Shown in pieces: positions 52,076 to 61,088 of a stretch of 64,000 nt of DNA. Each line of letters begins with the position of its first letter. Within the stretch, counting starts at the first letter, position 1. The translations under genes were made by a program, and so were the position numbers. The notes under the pieces are model-generated. The model made no database searches. It had not been told where the DNA came from and was given only the letters and a program-made list of their open reading frames with translations. Source of the DNA: Bacteroidota bacterium (GTDB lineage Bacteria; Bacteroidota; Bacteroidia; UBA4408); the NCBI GenBank assembly GCA_016721765.1, contig JADKHO010000004.1:248001-312000 (forward strand), written 5' to 3'.

Positions 52076-52115
52076 AATAAAAGGTGTGGTTCTTCCATTA
52101 TTTAGGAGACACCTT

Positions 52116-52312
52116 CTTTATACATTATTTACTATTAAAGCGGTAGGTAATGCCGAAAAGTTAAATCGTGAAGTAGGAAAGAGCGAGGCACCATTTTAGT
52201 CGCATCGGCTGCAAGGTGCAATTTCACTAAGTTAAATTAGCGTATTTCTAAAAGGGCTATATTTTCTTTATCTCCCATCTTTCTGATTCGGAGAATAAAA
52301 TGCTCCACTTAT
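52116..52312. other. spacer between AraC upstream region and tRNA-Ser
   Basis: No gene, promoter element or long repeat is seen in this stretch apart from short GGTGC/GCACC complementarities. Together with 52020-52115 it makes up the gene-free gap between the AraC gene and the tRNA terminator. Confidence 0.5.
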
Positions 52313-52344
52313 CCAAAAAAAACAAAACCCCGCTATTAGCGGGG
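52313..52344 (-). terminator. intrinsic terminator of tRNA-Ser
   Basis: CCCCGCT/AGCGGGG stem (52328-52344) with a 3-nt loop, followed on the minus strand by TTTTGTTTTTTTT. It begins about 14 nt after the tRNA 3' end. Confidence 0.85.
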
Positions 52345-52357
52345 TTACTTGTTAGAG

Positions 52358-52442
52358 CGGAGAAAGAGGGATTCGAACCCCCGGAGGTATGACCCTCAAC
52401 AGTTTTCAAGACTGCCGCAATCGACCACTCTGCCATTTCTCC
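52358..52442 (-). tRNA. tRNA-Ser (anticodon UGA)
   Basis: 85 nt. Acceptor stem GGAGAAA/TTTCTCC with discriminator G, U8, anticodon loop CTTGAAA giving UGA, a long variable arm typical of serine (TTGAGGGTCATACCTCC), and the T-arm GGGGGTTCGAATCCC. The 3' CCA is not encoded. It reads UCA codons (and other UCN by wobble). Confidence 0.96.
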
Positions 52443-52547
52443 GAGCGCGAAATTATAAAAAAAACTCACGCGCCCTAAAAAAAAATCAAATTCCCCAATT
52501 CTTGGTATTGATAGCCGCTTTATGTAATTTAGCATCAAATTTTTAGC

Positions 52548-54041
52548 ATGAAAAAATATTTTTTTAAGAGCTTACTTTTTTCCCTTTTTTCGACCTGTGT
52601 GATGGCCCAAAACAGCATTGAAGCTTACCTTTCTTATGCTGATTTTACCACTTCCGATAATAAACCTTATCTCGAAACCCATTTAACGGTTATCGGAAAC
52701 AGCATCAATTATCAAAAAAATGAAACCGGAAAATATCAAGCAACCATACTTGTCTCCATAGCTTTTGTGCAAAATGAAAGCATTAAGAATTTTAAAAAAT
52801 ACAATTTATTGAGCAGTGAGTTTGATAGCAGTAATGGCAACAAACCGAATTTCATTGATCAGCAGCGCTTCTCATTAGAGAATGGGGAATATGAAATGGA
52901 ACTTGAAATTTCCGATAAGAATTCAACTCAAGCTCCCTTTAAACACAAAGAAAAAATAAACATTCGATACGATCAGGAAACTGTTCGGTTTTCAGAAATT
53001 GAATTAATTGAATCTGCCACTCCCACCCAAACTCAAAACATATTGAGTAAAAGTGGTTATGATTTAGTTCCCTATGTTTCTAAATATTACCCTGCCAATT
53101 ACAATGTGCTTAATTTCTACGCAGAGCTATATAATATGAATGTGGCCATGAAAGAAAAAGAGAAATTTTTGCTTAGCTATTTTATACAAGATTTTGATAG
53201 CCACGAAAAATTGAATAATTATTCCAACTTCACTAAAGAAGATGCCTCAGCAGTATCAAGCATCTTAAAGAGTTTTAACATCGAAAATTTACCCACCGGA
53301 AATTACAATTTATGCTTGGAGGCAAGAGATAGAGAAAATAATTTGTTAGCCGAGCGTAAGTTGTTTTTTCAACGCAATAACCCGCTCAAAGAAGAGTCGG
53401 CTATTCCCGATTTATCTCAAATTGATTTAGAACAAACTTTTTTAAAAAATTACACCAATAAGGATACATTGATTTTGATGTTACTTAACCTTCGCCCCAT
53501 CTCATCGCTGTCCGAAAGAAACTATGCCACGAATCAAATTAAGGCCGGCGATACCGAAATTATGAAAAAGTTTTTTTACTCCTTTTGGCAAACACGAAAT
53601 GCAGCTCATCCTTATGAAGAATGGTTGAGATATAAGGAGAAAGTGGATGAGGTAAACCAACTCTTCAGCACCAATAACCGTGATAAAAATGGATTTAATT
53701 CGGATAGAGGAAGAGTGTATTTAAAGTATGGTAAGCCTGATGTTCGTAGTGTTAACGAGCATGAACCCTCCTCCTATCCTTACGAAATTTGGCAGTATAA
53801 TCGCCTTGCATCAGGGCAAACCAACCGTCGCTTTATATTTTATAGTCCCTATGTTGGAACAAATGATTACCGCCTCATCCATTCGGATGCACGAGGTGAA
53901 GTTTTTGATAGTCGCTGGAGGTATAAAATTGATGAACGCAGTTCACTTCCGGCTACGCAAAAGTATAACCTCGATAATGAGAATATTAACCGCAACGATT
54001 TTGGCCGACAGGTAGATGACTTGTATCGTAACCCGCGTTAA
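52548..54041 (+). CDS. GWxTD-domain secreted protein
   Basis: 497 residues with a signal peptide (KKYFFKSLLFSLFSTCVMA). The C-terminal third is the GWxTD region of Bacteroidota: FFYSFWQTRNAAHPYEEW, then DRGRVYLKYGKPDVR and PYEIWQYNRLASGQTNRRFIFY. The N-terminal part has beta-sandwich-like segments. Family function is unknown; it is found near secretion and cell-envelope genes. A weak promoter (TTG at 52502, TAATTTAG at 52525-52532) precedes it. A glycosyltransferase follows 35 nt later. Confidence 0.85.
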   Translation: MKKYFFKSLLFSLFSTCVMAQNSIEAYLSYADFTTSDNKPYLETHLTVIGNSINYQKNETGKYQATILVSIAFVQNESIKNFKKYNLLSSEFDSSNGNKPNFIDQQRFSLENGEYEMELEISDKNSTQAPFKHKEKINIRYDQETVRFSEIELIESATPTQTQNILSKSGYDLVPYVSKYYPANYNVLNFYAELYNMNVAMKEKEKFLLSYFIQDFDSHEKLNNYSNFTKEDASAVSSILKSFNIENLPTGNYNLCLEARDRENNLLAERKLFFQRNNPLKEESAIPDLSQIDLEQTFLKNYTNKDTLILMLLNLRPISSLSERNYATNQIKAGDTEIMKKFFYSFWQTRNAAHPYEEWLRYKEKVDEVNQLFSTNNRDKNGFNSDRGRVYLKYGKPDVRSVNEHEPSSYPYEIWQYNRLASGQTNRRFIFYSPYVGTNDYRLIHSDARGEVFDSRWRYKIDERSSLPATQKYNLDNENINRNDFGRQVDDLYRNPR

Positions 54042-54076
54042 TTCTAAGCGATAATACTTTCCTCCCCAATAATTTT

Positions 54077-55108
54077 ATGATTAAAACAGCTGTTGTTATT
54101 TTAAATTGGAACGGCAGAAATTTTCTTGAAAAATTTTTGCCTTCGGTAACACGTTATTCAAAAGGGGACGCAAGTATTTTCATTATAGATAATGCCTCAA
54201 GCGACGACTCTATTTCATTTGTTAAAACGCATTACCCCGAAATTACAATCCTCAAAAATGCACACAATGGTGGTTTTTCCAAAGGCTATAATGAAGGATT
54301 AAAAAAAATTGATGCCCAGTATTTTGTGCTCTTAAATTCGGATGTGGAGGTGACTGAAAATTGGATAGCCCCTATTGTTCAACTGCTTGATGAACAACCT
54401 GAAATTGCAGCTTGTCAACCTAAAATTAAATCATTTCATCAAAAAAACCAGTTTGAATATGCAGGCGCTGCCGGTGGTTTTTTAGATAAGCATTATTATC
54501 CTTTTTGCAGGGGTCGTATTTTTGATTCGGTAGAAGAAGACAATGGCCAATACGACAACACTCGTGAGGTGTTTTGGGCTTCTGGCGCCTGTCTTTTTGT
54601 GCGTGCCGATTTATATTCAAAATTAGGCGGATTAGATGAAGATTTTTTTGCCCACATGGAAGAAATAGATTTGTGCTGGCGTTTAAAAAATACCGGTTAT
54701 AAAATTATGGCAAGCCACCTTAGCACAGTTTATCATGTTGGTGGAGGAACACTATCAAAAATAAATCCACGCAAAACCTTTCTAAATTTTAGAAACAACT
54801 TGTTTATCATTACCAAAAACTGTGAACGCAAAAAGCTATTCCCAATGCTATTTAAGCGAATGGTATTGGATGGAATTGCAGCCGGTAAATTTTTATTCTC
54901 AGGAAGTCCATCGCACGCATTTGCTGTTTTAAGAGCCCATTTTAGCTTTTATGCACAGTTTAATGGCATGTACAAAAAACGTAAGTTAGTTACCCCAATA
55001 CCTTACACAAGTACTTCAACGCAATACAAAAAAAGCATTATCTGGGACTACTACGTGCGCCAACACAAGCATTTCTCGGAAATTGATTCTCGAAATTTTC
55101 TCATTTAA
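54077..55108 (+). CDS. GT2-family glycosyltransferase (rhamnosyl/WcaA-like)
   Basis: 343 residues. VVILNWNGRNFLEKFL at the N-terminus, IIDNASSDDS, the metal motif LNSDVE, and the acceptor-region signature WASGACLFVRADLYSKLGGLDE ... HMEEIDLCWRLK. The C-terminal part contains one or two amphipathic or membrane-associated helices (about 245-290). Family typically transfers rhamnose or other sugars to surface glycans; no polysaccharide genes other than this one are in this part of the window. Confidence 0.92.
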   Translation: MIKTAVVILNWNGRNFLEKFLPSVTRYSKGDASIFIIDNASSDDSISFVKTHYPEITILKNAHNGGFSKGYNEGLKKIDAQYFVLLNSDVEVTENWIAPIVQLLDEQPEIAACQPKIKSFHQKNQFEYAGAAGGFLDKHYYPFCRGRIFDSVEEDNGQYDNTREVFWASGACLFVRADLYSKLGGLDEDFFAHMEEIDLCWRLKNTGYKIMASHLSTVYHVGGGTLSKINPRKTFLNFRNNLFIITKNCERKKLFPMLFKRMVLDGIAAGKFLFSGSPSHAFAVLRAHFSFYAQFNGMYKKRKLVTPIPYTSTSTQYKKSIIWDYYVRQHKHFSEIDSRNFLI

Positions 55109-55194
55109 GCTGTAGAATTTAATCGATATATTAATTTTTCTATATTTACTATTTTATAATTTTTTAAGCAATTGATAAACAGTCATACAGGAAC

Positions 55195-56268
55195 GTGCAG
55201 TTAAAAGTGCCAATACGAAATTATATCACGCTATTAAAGTTAATTCGGGCCTGTGTCCTTATGCTCTTATGTGTGCCTACTTTTTTGGTAAATGCACAAA
55301 GTGCTGATGTGCTAAAAGCAGATGAATTGTTTGCGCAAAAAAAATACCGTGAAGCTGCAGAAGCTTATCGTTTGTTACTTACACGCGAAAATGAATATCA
55401 GCTGAGTTCAAAAATTGGGAATTGCTATTTGATTTTAGAAGAATATGCGCAAGCAGAGAACTATTATGAAAAAGTGATGCGTTACGGTCAGCGCAAAGAA
55501 ATCGAGATTTTCAATTATGCCGAATGCCTAAAGAAAAATTTAAAATTTACCGATGCAAAACGTTGGTACAACGAAGCAGTATTAAAGGACCCAAAGGATA
55601 AAAATGCAAAACGAATGGCAAATTCCTGCCAAATGTTTTTAGACAATATGAAAAGTGGCGCATGCAGTATAATTAGTGCCAATAAGAATTGCTTTACCCT
55701 TGATGCCTCTTTTTCGGTTGATAATGCAGTCCCTGATTTAGTTTACCAATGGGAATTCGATAACGGCGAAAAACTAGAAGGCCAAGTTGTAAATTATTGT
55801 TTTCCGGGTGCAGGCAAACGACAAATAAAATTAAACACCTACGATAAAACAAAAAATTATTCCTTAAAAACAGATACGGTGCTCTATCTTACAATTGATG
55901 GAATTCCTATTAGCTTTAAAAATTCTGAGAGCCCTCAAATTAACGACTTAATTAATTTTGATGCTTCCAATTCACTTATTGATGGAGCTACTATTACCGA
56001 CTATTTTTGGGATTTTGGAGATGGCAATCTTAGTTTGGGAAAACTAACCGAACATTCATTTAAAGCCAGCGGTACTTATACTATTAAGCTCACGGTAACT
56101 GCACAGTCAATTGATGGTAAGCAAGACATCATTTATTGTGGTTACAAGCGTATTACCGTGGAAGGCGAAAGTTACCAAGAAAAAAGTTTGTTGGATGTAT
56201 TAAAGGAAGAAGCAGTTGAACGTGAGAAAGAGAAAAAAACAAAGCCTACAAAAAATCAAAAACGTTAA
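55195..56268 (+). CDS. secreted TPR-PKD protein
   Basis: 357 residues from GTG 55195; the alternative ATG is 22 codons later, but the longer form gives a signal peptide with a basic start (KVPIRNYITLLKLIR ... FLVNA). After it come TPR-like repeats at about 40-150 (ADELFAQKKYREAAEAYRLLL; AQAENYYEKVMRYG; TDAKRWYNEAVLKDP), then two PKD-like domains, the second with the classic YFWDFGDGN...TEHSFKASGTYTIKLTV. The C-terminus is charged (EREKEKKTKPTKNQK). It resembles the front half of OmpA-type TPR-PKD proteins but has no OmpA domain. Probably cell-surface or periplasmic. Confidence 0.78.
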   Translation: MQLKVPIRNYITLLKLIRACVLMLLCVPTFLVNAQSADVLKADELFAQKKYREAAEAYRLLLTRENEYQLSSKIGNCYLILEEYAQAENYYEKVMRYGQRKEIEIFNYAECLKKNLKFTDAKRWYNEAVLKDPKDKNAKRMANSCQMFLDNMKSGACSIISANKNCFTLDASFSVDNAVPDLVYQWEFDNGEKLEGQVVNYCFPGAGKRQIKLNTYDKTKNYSLKTDTVLYLTIDGIPISFKNSESPQINDLINFDASNSLIDGATITDYFWDFGDGNLSLGKLTEHSFKASGTYTIKLTVTAQSIDGKQDIIYCGYKRITVEGESYQEKSLLDVLKEEAVEREKEKKTKPTKNQKR

Positions 56269-56280
56269 GTTTTTTACCGT

Positions 56281-57258
56281 ATGATGTGTATCCGAAAAAT
56301 AATTTTCCTCTTTTCTTTTTTTACGTTAAGCGTTGTGAATGCTTACGCTCAAGAGGTACCTACAAGAGGAGAAAACCTTAAATGCCTAATTACATTTGGC
56401 AAAAATGGCGACCCTTCATGGGGAGATGACGATTTCAGCCAAACCTTCTTTTTCGTAATTCCGGTGATTCAAAAAATGCCCGTTTATATTCGGGTGTATG
56501 ATCCTGATGTGTTTGGCGATTTTGATGAATTTAACGGAGAGCCGGATACGAAAGTAAAATTCTCAGTGTATGGCGGAAAAGAAGCTTACAGCAACTTGGA
56601 TGCACGTGCACTTTCACCCAAAGGCAATTACCAAAGTGGCGTAATGTTGGCTTCAAAAGTATTTGGAAATGAGAAAGAATACAATTTAAAATGGTACACC
56701 TTTGGCCCTTTTAATCCCACCGAAGGAGAACTTAGTAATGAACTTGGAGGCTACGTGTTTAAAGTAATTGCTGAAGGTTTAAATGGCAATGACGGAAACA
56801 ATTATAAGTACTTTTTAAGTTCAAAGATGAACGATAATAATCCAATTGAAGGCGGAAATGCATTTACGTATGAGTACTCCTTTCGCTTGCAAGATGAAGT
56901 TGGTTCGGTGGCACACATTTATCCGTTTGCGGATAACAATGTAGCGTCCATTAACATCAATAATTTTGATTTTGATAACGATGGATTTATTAAAATATAT
57001 TCCATTAAAAAAAACGGTCACGACATTGCCTTTTCCGGGAATAATGTGTGGGCCAAGAGCAATGTAATTATCAGCGAAGCCGAAAAAAACAAATCGCTGG
57101 ATGTGCAATTAGTGAAATCGGGAAACGCAATAAACGATATGGTTTTTTATGTAACCAATCAATACAATGTACCGGTACCCTTTTTTACCGTGCCTTTGGG
57201 AGGAGTCCCAAAATACCAGTATTCCATAAAAATTACGCCTAATGGAGCGCAAAAATAA
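56281..57258 (+). CDS. secreted protein of unknown family
   Basis: 325 residues: signal peptide (MCIRKIIFLFSFFTLSVVNAYA), then a beta-rich protein with a calcium-type acidic region DPDVFGDFDEFNGEPDT and repeated aspartate/asparagine-rich turns (NINNFDFDNDGF). I do not recognise the family. It starts 12 nt after the TPR-PKD gene and ends inside the start of the propeller-phosphatase gene (17-nt overlap), so the three are co-transcribed. Confidence 0.65.
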   Translation: MMCIRKIIFLFSFFTLSVVNAYAQEVPTRGENLKCLITFGKNGDPSWGDDDFSQTFFFVIPVIQKMPVYIRVYDPDVFGDFDEFNGEPDTKVKFSVYGGKEAYSNLDARALSPKGNYQSGVMLASKVFGNEKEYNLKWYTFGPFNPTEGELSNELGGYVFKVIAEGLNGNDGNNYKYFLSSKMNDNNPIEGGNAFTYEYSFRLQDEVGSVAHIYPFADNNVASININNFDFDNDGFIKIYSIKKNGHDIAFSGNNVWAKSNVIISEAEKNKSLDVQLVKSGNAINDMVFYVTNQYNVPVPFFTVPLGGVPKYQYSIKITPNGAQK

Positions 57259-60200
57259 ATTCAGTTACCTGCTGATATTCATTCTTGTTCCGCTTATTGT
57301 TTCTGCTCAAAAATATAGTTTTAAAAACTTTTCCATTGAGCAAGGCTTGCCTCAAGCTTATGTATATAGTATGTTTCAAAATCCGGAAGGATTCATCACA
57401 GTAAGCACAGGGAAAGGTAACGCCCTATTTAACGGTGCTACTTTTAAACCCATTGCAATTCCCAATTTAGCTGCCGAAGATTTTGTAACTGCTTCCTTTA
57501 TTGATCAAGCGGGAAATATATGGTACGGTTGCTTTTCAGGAAATATTTACGCATGTGCCGGAAACAAAGAAACCAAGCTGGTGTATAAAGCCAGTAGTTT
57601 AATTACTCATTTTTGTGAAAACAAGAGCGGGGCGCTGCTAGCTACAACGCGCAGCAACGGATTGCTCCTACTCGATAATACAAAATTTTCGTGTCAAGAA
57701 ATTTGTGCAGATTGTAAGGCATACATGCTCAACTCCGCCGAATTTGTAAACCGGCATTTGCTCCTTTTGGGAAGTTCAAATGGATTGCTGCTTTATTCCT
57801 TAACCGATAAAAAGATAATCCCGGCACCACAATTAAACGACTACGAAATTAATTGCATCACACAAGGCTCAATGCAAAATTTATTTTGGATTGGGACAAA
57901 AGAAAAAGGTGTTTTTGAAATTTCGATTGACGAAAATTTAAATTTTAAACTGCTGCACAACATTGCTGTTGAAGAGGGTTTATCGAGTAATAATGTGCAA
58001 AGTATTCTGCTCGATAATTCAAAAAATTTGTGGGTGGGAACGGTTGAAGGGGGTATAAATAAAATTGCTACCAATCAAAATTACAAAGTGCGCTTTTTTA
58101 ATGAAGCAGCCGGATTAACTTCAGATTTTGTAAAATCTAGCTTGATTGATAATGAAGGCAACCTTTGGCTGGGAACTTACGGTGGTGGTCTTTTTCGTTT
58201 AGATATTGATCCTTTTGAATTAATTAATGTAAAAGATGGTTTACGCGACAATAACATAACTGCAATTGAATCGGATGCAGCAGGCAACTTTTGGTTTGGC
58301 ACAAATCAAGGCATTACTCAACTGAATTTTGAAAAAAATCAGAGCAAGCAAATTACAGTGGATAAGGGTTTGGTGAGCGATAAAATAACGGCACTCTATT
58401 TAGATAAAGCAGCACACCGTCTATGGGTTGGAACGGCCGATAAAGGAATATGCACCCTAGAATTAGAGAATGGTAAAATAAATAATTTTAATCATCAACC
58501 TCCACTCGAAGGCGATTACATAAATGCTATCGGGAGCGATAAATTGGGAAACATTTGGATTAGTACAACACTTTCCGGAGCATATAAATTCGATGGTGAA
58601 TTTACCCAATATTCCACAAAAAATGGCTTAGGACACAATTATGTTTATCAGGCTTTTGGCGACTCTAAAGGAAAAGTTTGGTTTGGAACACATGCCGGCT
58701 CCTTGAATTATTTTGATAAAGGAAAGGTGCAAGAATATAGTAGTAAACTCGGTATCAGTATTTATGACTTTAATTCCTTTTGTGAAGATAAAAATGGCAA
58801 CATCTGGACTGCAACATTTGGAAATGGTTTTGTTAACATTTCTATTTCACCTAAAGTGGTTATCACCACCAATCAAGGCTTGGTTTCGAATTATTGTTAT
58901 GGCATTATTTGCGACCGTGATAACAATCTTTGGGTAACTCAAAAAAATTACCTCGCAAAGTTCAACCCCATTCGTCAAAACCTAAAAACCTTTAGCAATA
59001 AGGATTTATTTGGCGATAATCAATTTAATATCAATGCCACCCATTTAGATAAGGATGGAAATGTGTGGTTGGGAAGCGTGAAAGGAGCTGTAAAATATTT
59101 GTATTCTATCTACAATACCAATAAAACAGAAGCCAAACCAAGTATTACGCATTTCCGCGTATTTAATGAAAACAAAGATCTTACAACTTACTTAACCTTA
59201 CCCTATAGCAGCTATTCCGTTTCGTTTGAATTTGAAGCTTTGAGTTTCAAAAAATCAGAAGAAGTATTATACAAATACATGCTTGCCGGGCGCGACAACG
59301 ACTGGTGTATGGCCACCTCCATTAAGTTTGTAAACTATGCAAATTTAGCAGATGGTGAGTATACTTTTAAATTGCTGGCGTGCAACAACGATGGATTATG
59401 GAACACCGAACCGGTTACCATTTCATTTACAATTAATCCACCCCTTTGGAAAAGTTGGTGGTTTTGGACTGTGTTGTTACTTATTTTAATAGCCACTGTT
59501 GCCATATACGTAAATATTCGCGCCAAACAACTAAAACGCCAGCGCGATGAATTACAGCGCATGGTGGATAATAAAACAAAAGAGCTTAGCCAAGAAAAAA
59601 GCTTAGTGGAATCCCAAAATAAAATTATTCGTGCTAAGAATAAGGATATACAAGACAGTATCAATTATGCTCAAAAAATTCAGGATGCCATTTTACCGGA
59701 TATCAATGAGCTACGAAAAAACCTGAGCGATGTATTTATTTTATATCAACCGCGCGAAGTAGTAAGCGGCGATTTTTATTGGTACACGCAAGTGGATAAT
59801 TCGATGATAATGGTGGCTGCCGATTGCACCGGACATGGAGTTCCGGGTGCTTTGATGAGCATGATTGGGAATGCATTGCTACGTGAAATTATTTTGTTGA
59901 ATCAAATTTATAGTCCACATAAAATATTGTATGCATTAGATGAAGGAATTATAAGTACCCTCAACCAGGGCGGTGCGGAGAAAGAGCGCAAAGACGGGAT
60001 GGCCATTTCAATTTGTAAAATTATTGCCGATAAAAAACAAATTTCATTTGCGAGTTCACAACAATCCTTAATTCATATTGGTAAAAATGGAGCGCGCGAA
60101 ATTAAGGGTGAATTTTTCTCTATTGGAGATTATGAAGTAACTGATAAAAAATTTGAGAATCATCTTATTCCGTATGAGTCGGAAGATATGATTTACCTTT

Positions 60201-60397
60201 TTTCGGATGGGTATCTTGATCAATTTGGTGGCGCGGAAAACCGAAAGTTTATGAAAAAACGCTTTATCGATTTATTGCTCGAAATATGCCATTTAGAAGG
60301 AAGTTTTCAAAAAGCTGCACTCGAAAAAAATCTTGCTGCCTGGAAAGGCGAGAAAAACCAAACAGATGATGTGATGGTGATTGGGATTAGGTTGTAG
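57242..60397 (+). CDS. periplasmic-propeller sensor with cytoplasmic SpoIIE/PP2C phosphatase
   Basis: 1051 residues. Signal/anchor at the N-terminus (LLIFILVPLIVSA); about 14 'two-component regulator propeller' repeats (GNLWLGTYGGGLFRL, GNFWFGTNQGI, GNIWISTTLSGAYKFD and similar) to about residue 640; a Y_Y_Y domain (PYSSYSVSFEFEAL ... YANLADGEYTFKLLACNN); a membrane helix at about 740-760; a coiled coil; the linker SINYAQKIQDAILP; and a SpoIIE-type phosphatase with GDFYWY, DCTGHGVPGALMS and the final TDDVMVIGIRL metal residues. It senses a periplasmic ligand and probably dephosphorylates an anti-sigma antagonist in the cytoplasm. No partner is encoded nearby. Confidence 0.9.
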   Translation: MERKNKFSYLLIFILVPLIVSAQKYSFKNFSIEQGLPQAYVYSMFQNPEGFITVSTGKGNALFNGATFKPIAIPNLAAEDFVTASFIDQAGNIWYGCFSGNIYACAGNKETKLVYKASSLITHFCENKSGALLATTRSNGLLLLDNTKFSCQEICADCKAYMLNSAEFVNRHLLLLGSSNGLLLYSLTDKKIIPAPQLNDYEINCITQGSMQNLFWIGTKEKGVFEISIDENLNFKLLHNIAVEEGLSSNNVQSILLDNSKNLWVGTVEGGINKIATNQNYKVRFFNEAAGLTSDFVKSSLIDNEGNLWLGTYGGGLFRLDIDPFELINVKDGLRDNNITAIESDAAGNFWFGTNQGITQLNFEKNQSKQITVDKGLVSDKITALYLDKAAHRLWVGTADKGICTLELENGKINNFNHQPPLEGDYINAIGSDKLGNIWISTTLSGAYKFDGEFTQYSTKNGLGHNYVYQAFGDSKGKVWFGTHAGSLNYFDKGKVQEYSSKLGISIYDFNSFCEDKNGNIWTATFGNGFVNISISPKVVITTNQGLVSNYCYGIICDRDNNLWVTQKNYLAKFNPIRQNLKTFSNKDLFGDNQFNINATHLDKDGNVWLGSVKGAVKYLYSIYNTNKTEAKPSITHFRVFNENKDLTTYLTLPYSSYSVSFEFEALSFKKSEEVLYKYMLAGRDNDWCMATSIKFVNYANLADGEYTFKLLACNNDGLWNTEPVTISFTINPPLWKSWWFWTVLLLILIATVAIYVNIRAKQLKRQRDELQRMVDNKTKELSQEKSLVESQNKIIRAKNKDIQDSINYAQKIQDAILPDINELRKNLSDVFILYQPREVVSGDFYWYTQVDNSMIMVAADCTGHGVPGALMSMIGNALLREIILLNQIYSPHKILYALDEGIISTLNQGGAEKERKDGMAISICKIIADKKQISFASSQQSLIHIGKNGAREIKGEFFSIGDYEVTDKKFENHLIPYESEDMIYLFSDGYLDQFGGAENRKFMKKRFIDLLLEICHLEGSFQKAALEKNLAAWKGEKNQTDDVMVIGIRL

Positions 60398-60434
60398 AGC
60401 TGATTAGCCGATTAGCTGAATAGCTGATTAGCGG
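60398..60434 (+). repeat. GATTAGC tandem repeat after the SpoIIE gene
   Basis: GATTAGCCGATTAGCTGAATAGCTGATTAGC starts 3-4 nt after the TAG stop. Same motif and orientation relative to the gene as at 6627 and 40860. Confidence 0.8.
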
Positions 60435-60574
60435 ATTTATTGGGAATCTATGCGAACCTATTCCATCTATGTTGCTATGTGTTTATAAAAGTCAGCTTAT
60501 GAAATTATATTTTGATTAATAGAACGCAGATTTATTATGATGATTATGATGAATATGATTTTCCGGGAACTGAA
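60435..60574. other. intergenic spacer with GATTATGAT simple repeats
   Basis: The only structure is a run of GATGATTATGATGAATATGATT near 60539-60560, a short-period repeat common in this type of genome. No promoter or gene is seen. aroQ converges on it. Confidence 0.5.
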
Positions 60575-60994
60575 TTAAATCTTTAAAAAACTTTCGAGCG
60601 CTAATCTATATCCATCCAAACCCAAACCAACAATACAGCCTTTTGCATTGGGAGAAATAAAGGAGGTATGCCTAAAACTTTCGCGGGCAAAAATATTTGA
60701 GATATGCACCTCAATCACCGGCGATTGAATTGCTTTCACAGCATCCCCAATAGCAACAGAAGTGTGCGTGTAGCCACCTGCATTTAAAATGATTCCATTT
60801 GCTGAAAAGCCCACCTCCTGTATTCTATTTATCAACTCGCCTTCTACATTGCTCTGAAAATAATCAATTTGATGTGTCGAAAAGTTGTTTCGCAATTCCG
60901 TTAAATAACTTTCAAAGCTCTGTGTTCCATAAATAGTTTGTTCGCGAGTGCCTAATAAATTTAAGTTAGGACCGTTGATGATGACAAAATGCAT
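60575..60994 (-). CDS. aroQ: 3-dehydroquinate dehydratase, type II
   Basis: Third step of the shikimate pathway. 139 residues from ATG 60994; the frame extends 16 codons further but MHFVIINGPNLNLLG is the family start. Catalytic Tyr22 (IYG), the flexible lid Arg17, Asn71, His77 (NAGGYTHTS), His97 (EVHISN) and Arg108 (ESFRHT) are all present. It is divergent from xerD, an arrangement usual in Bacteroidota. Confidence 0.96.
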   Translation of the reverse strand: MHFVIINGPNLNLLGTREQTIYGTQSFESYLTELRNNFSTHQIDYFQSNVEGELINRIQEVGFSANGIILNAGGYTHTSVAIGDAVKAIQSPVIEVHISNIFARESFRHTSFISPNAKGCIVGLGLDGYRLALESFLKI

Positions 60995-61088
60995 AGCTTT
61001 GAGTTTTGGATAATTTAGACAATAATAAAAAAGAAATCTCATTTTCTCCCTTTTTCACTGCTAAAGTGACTAAAGTTTAGCACGTATC

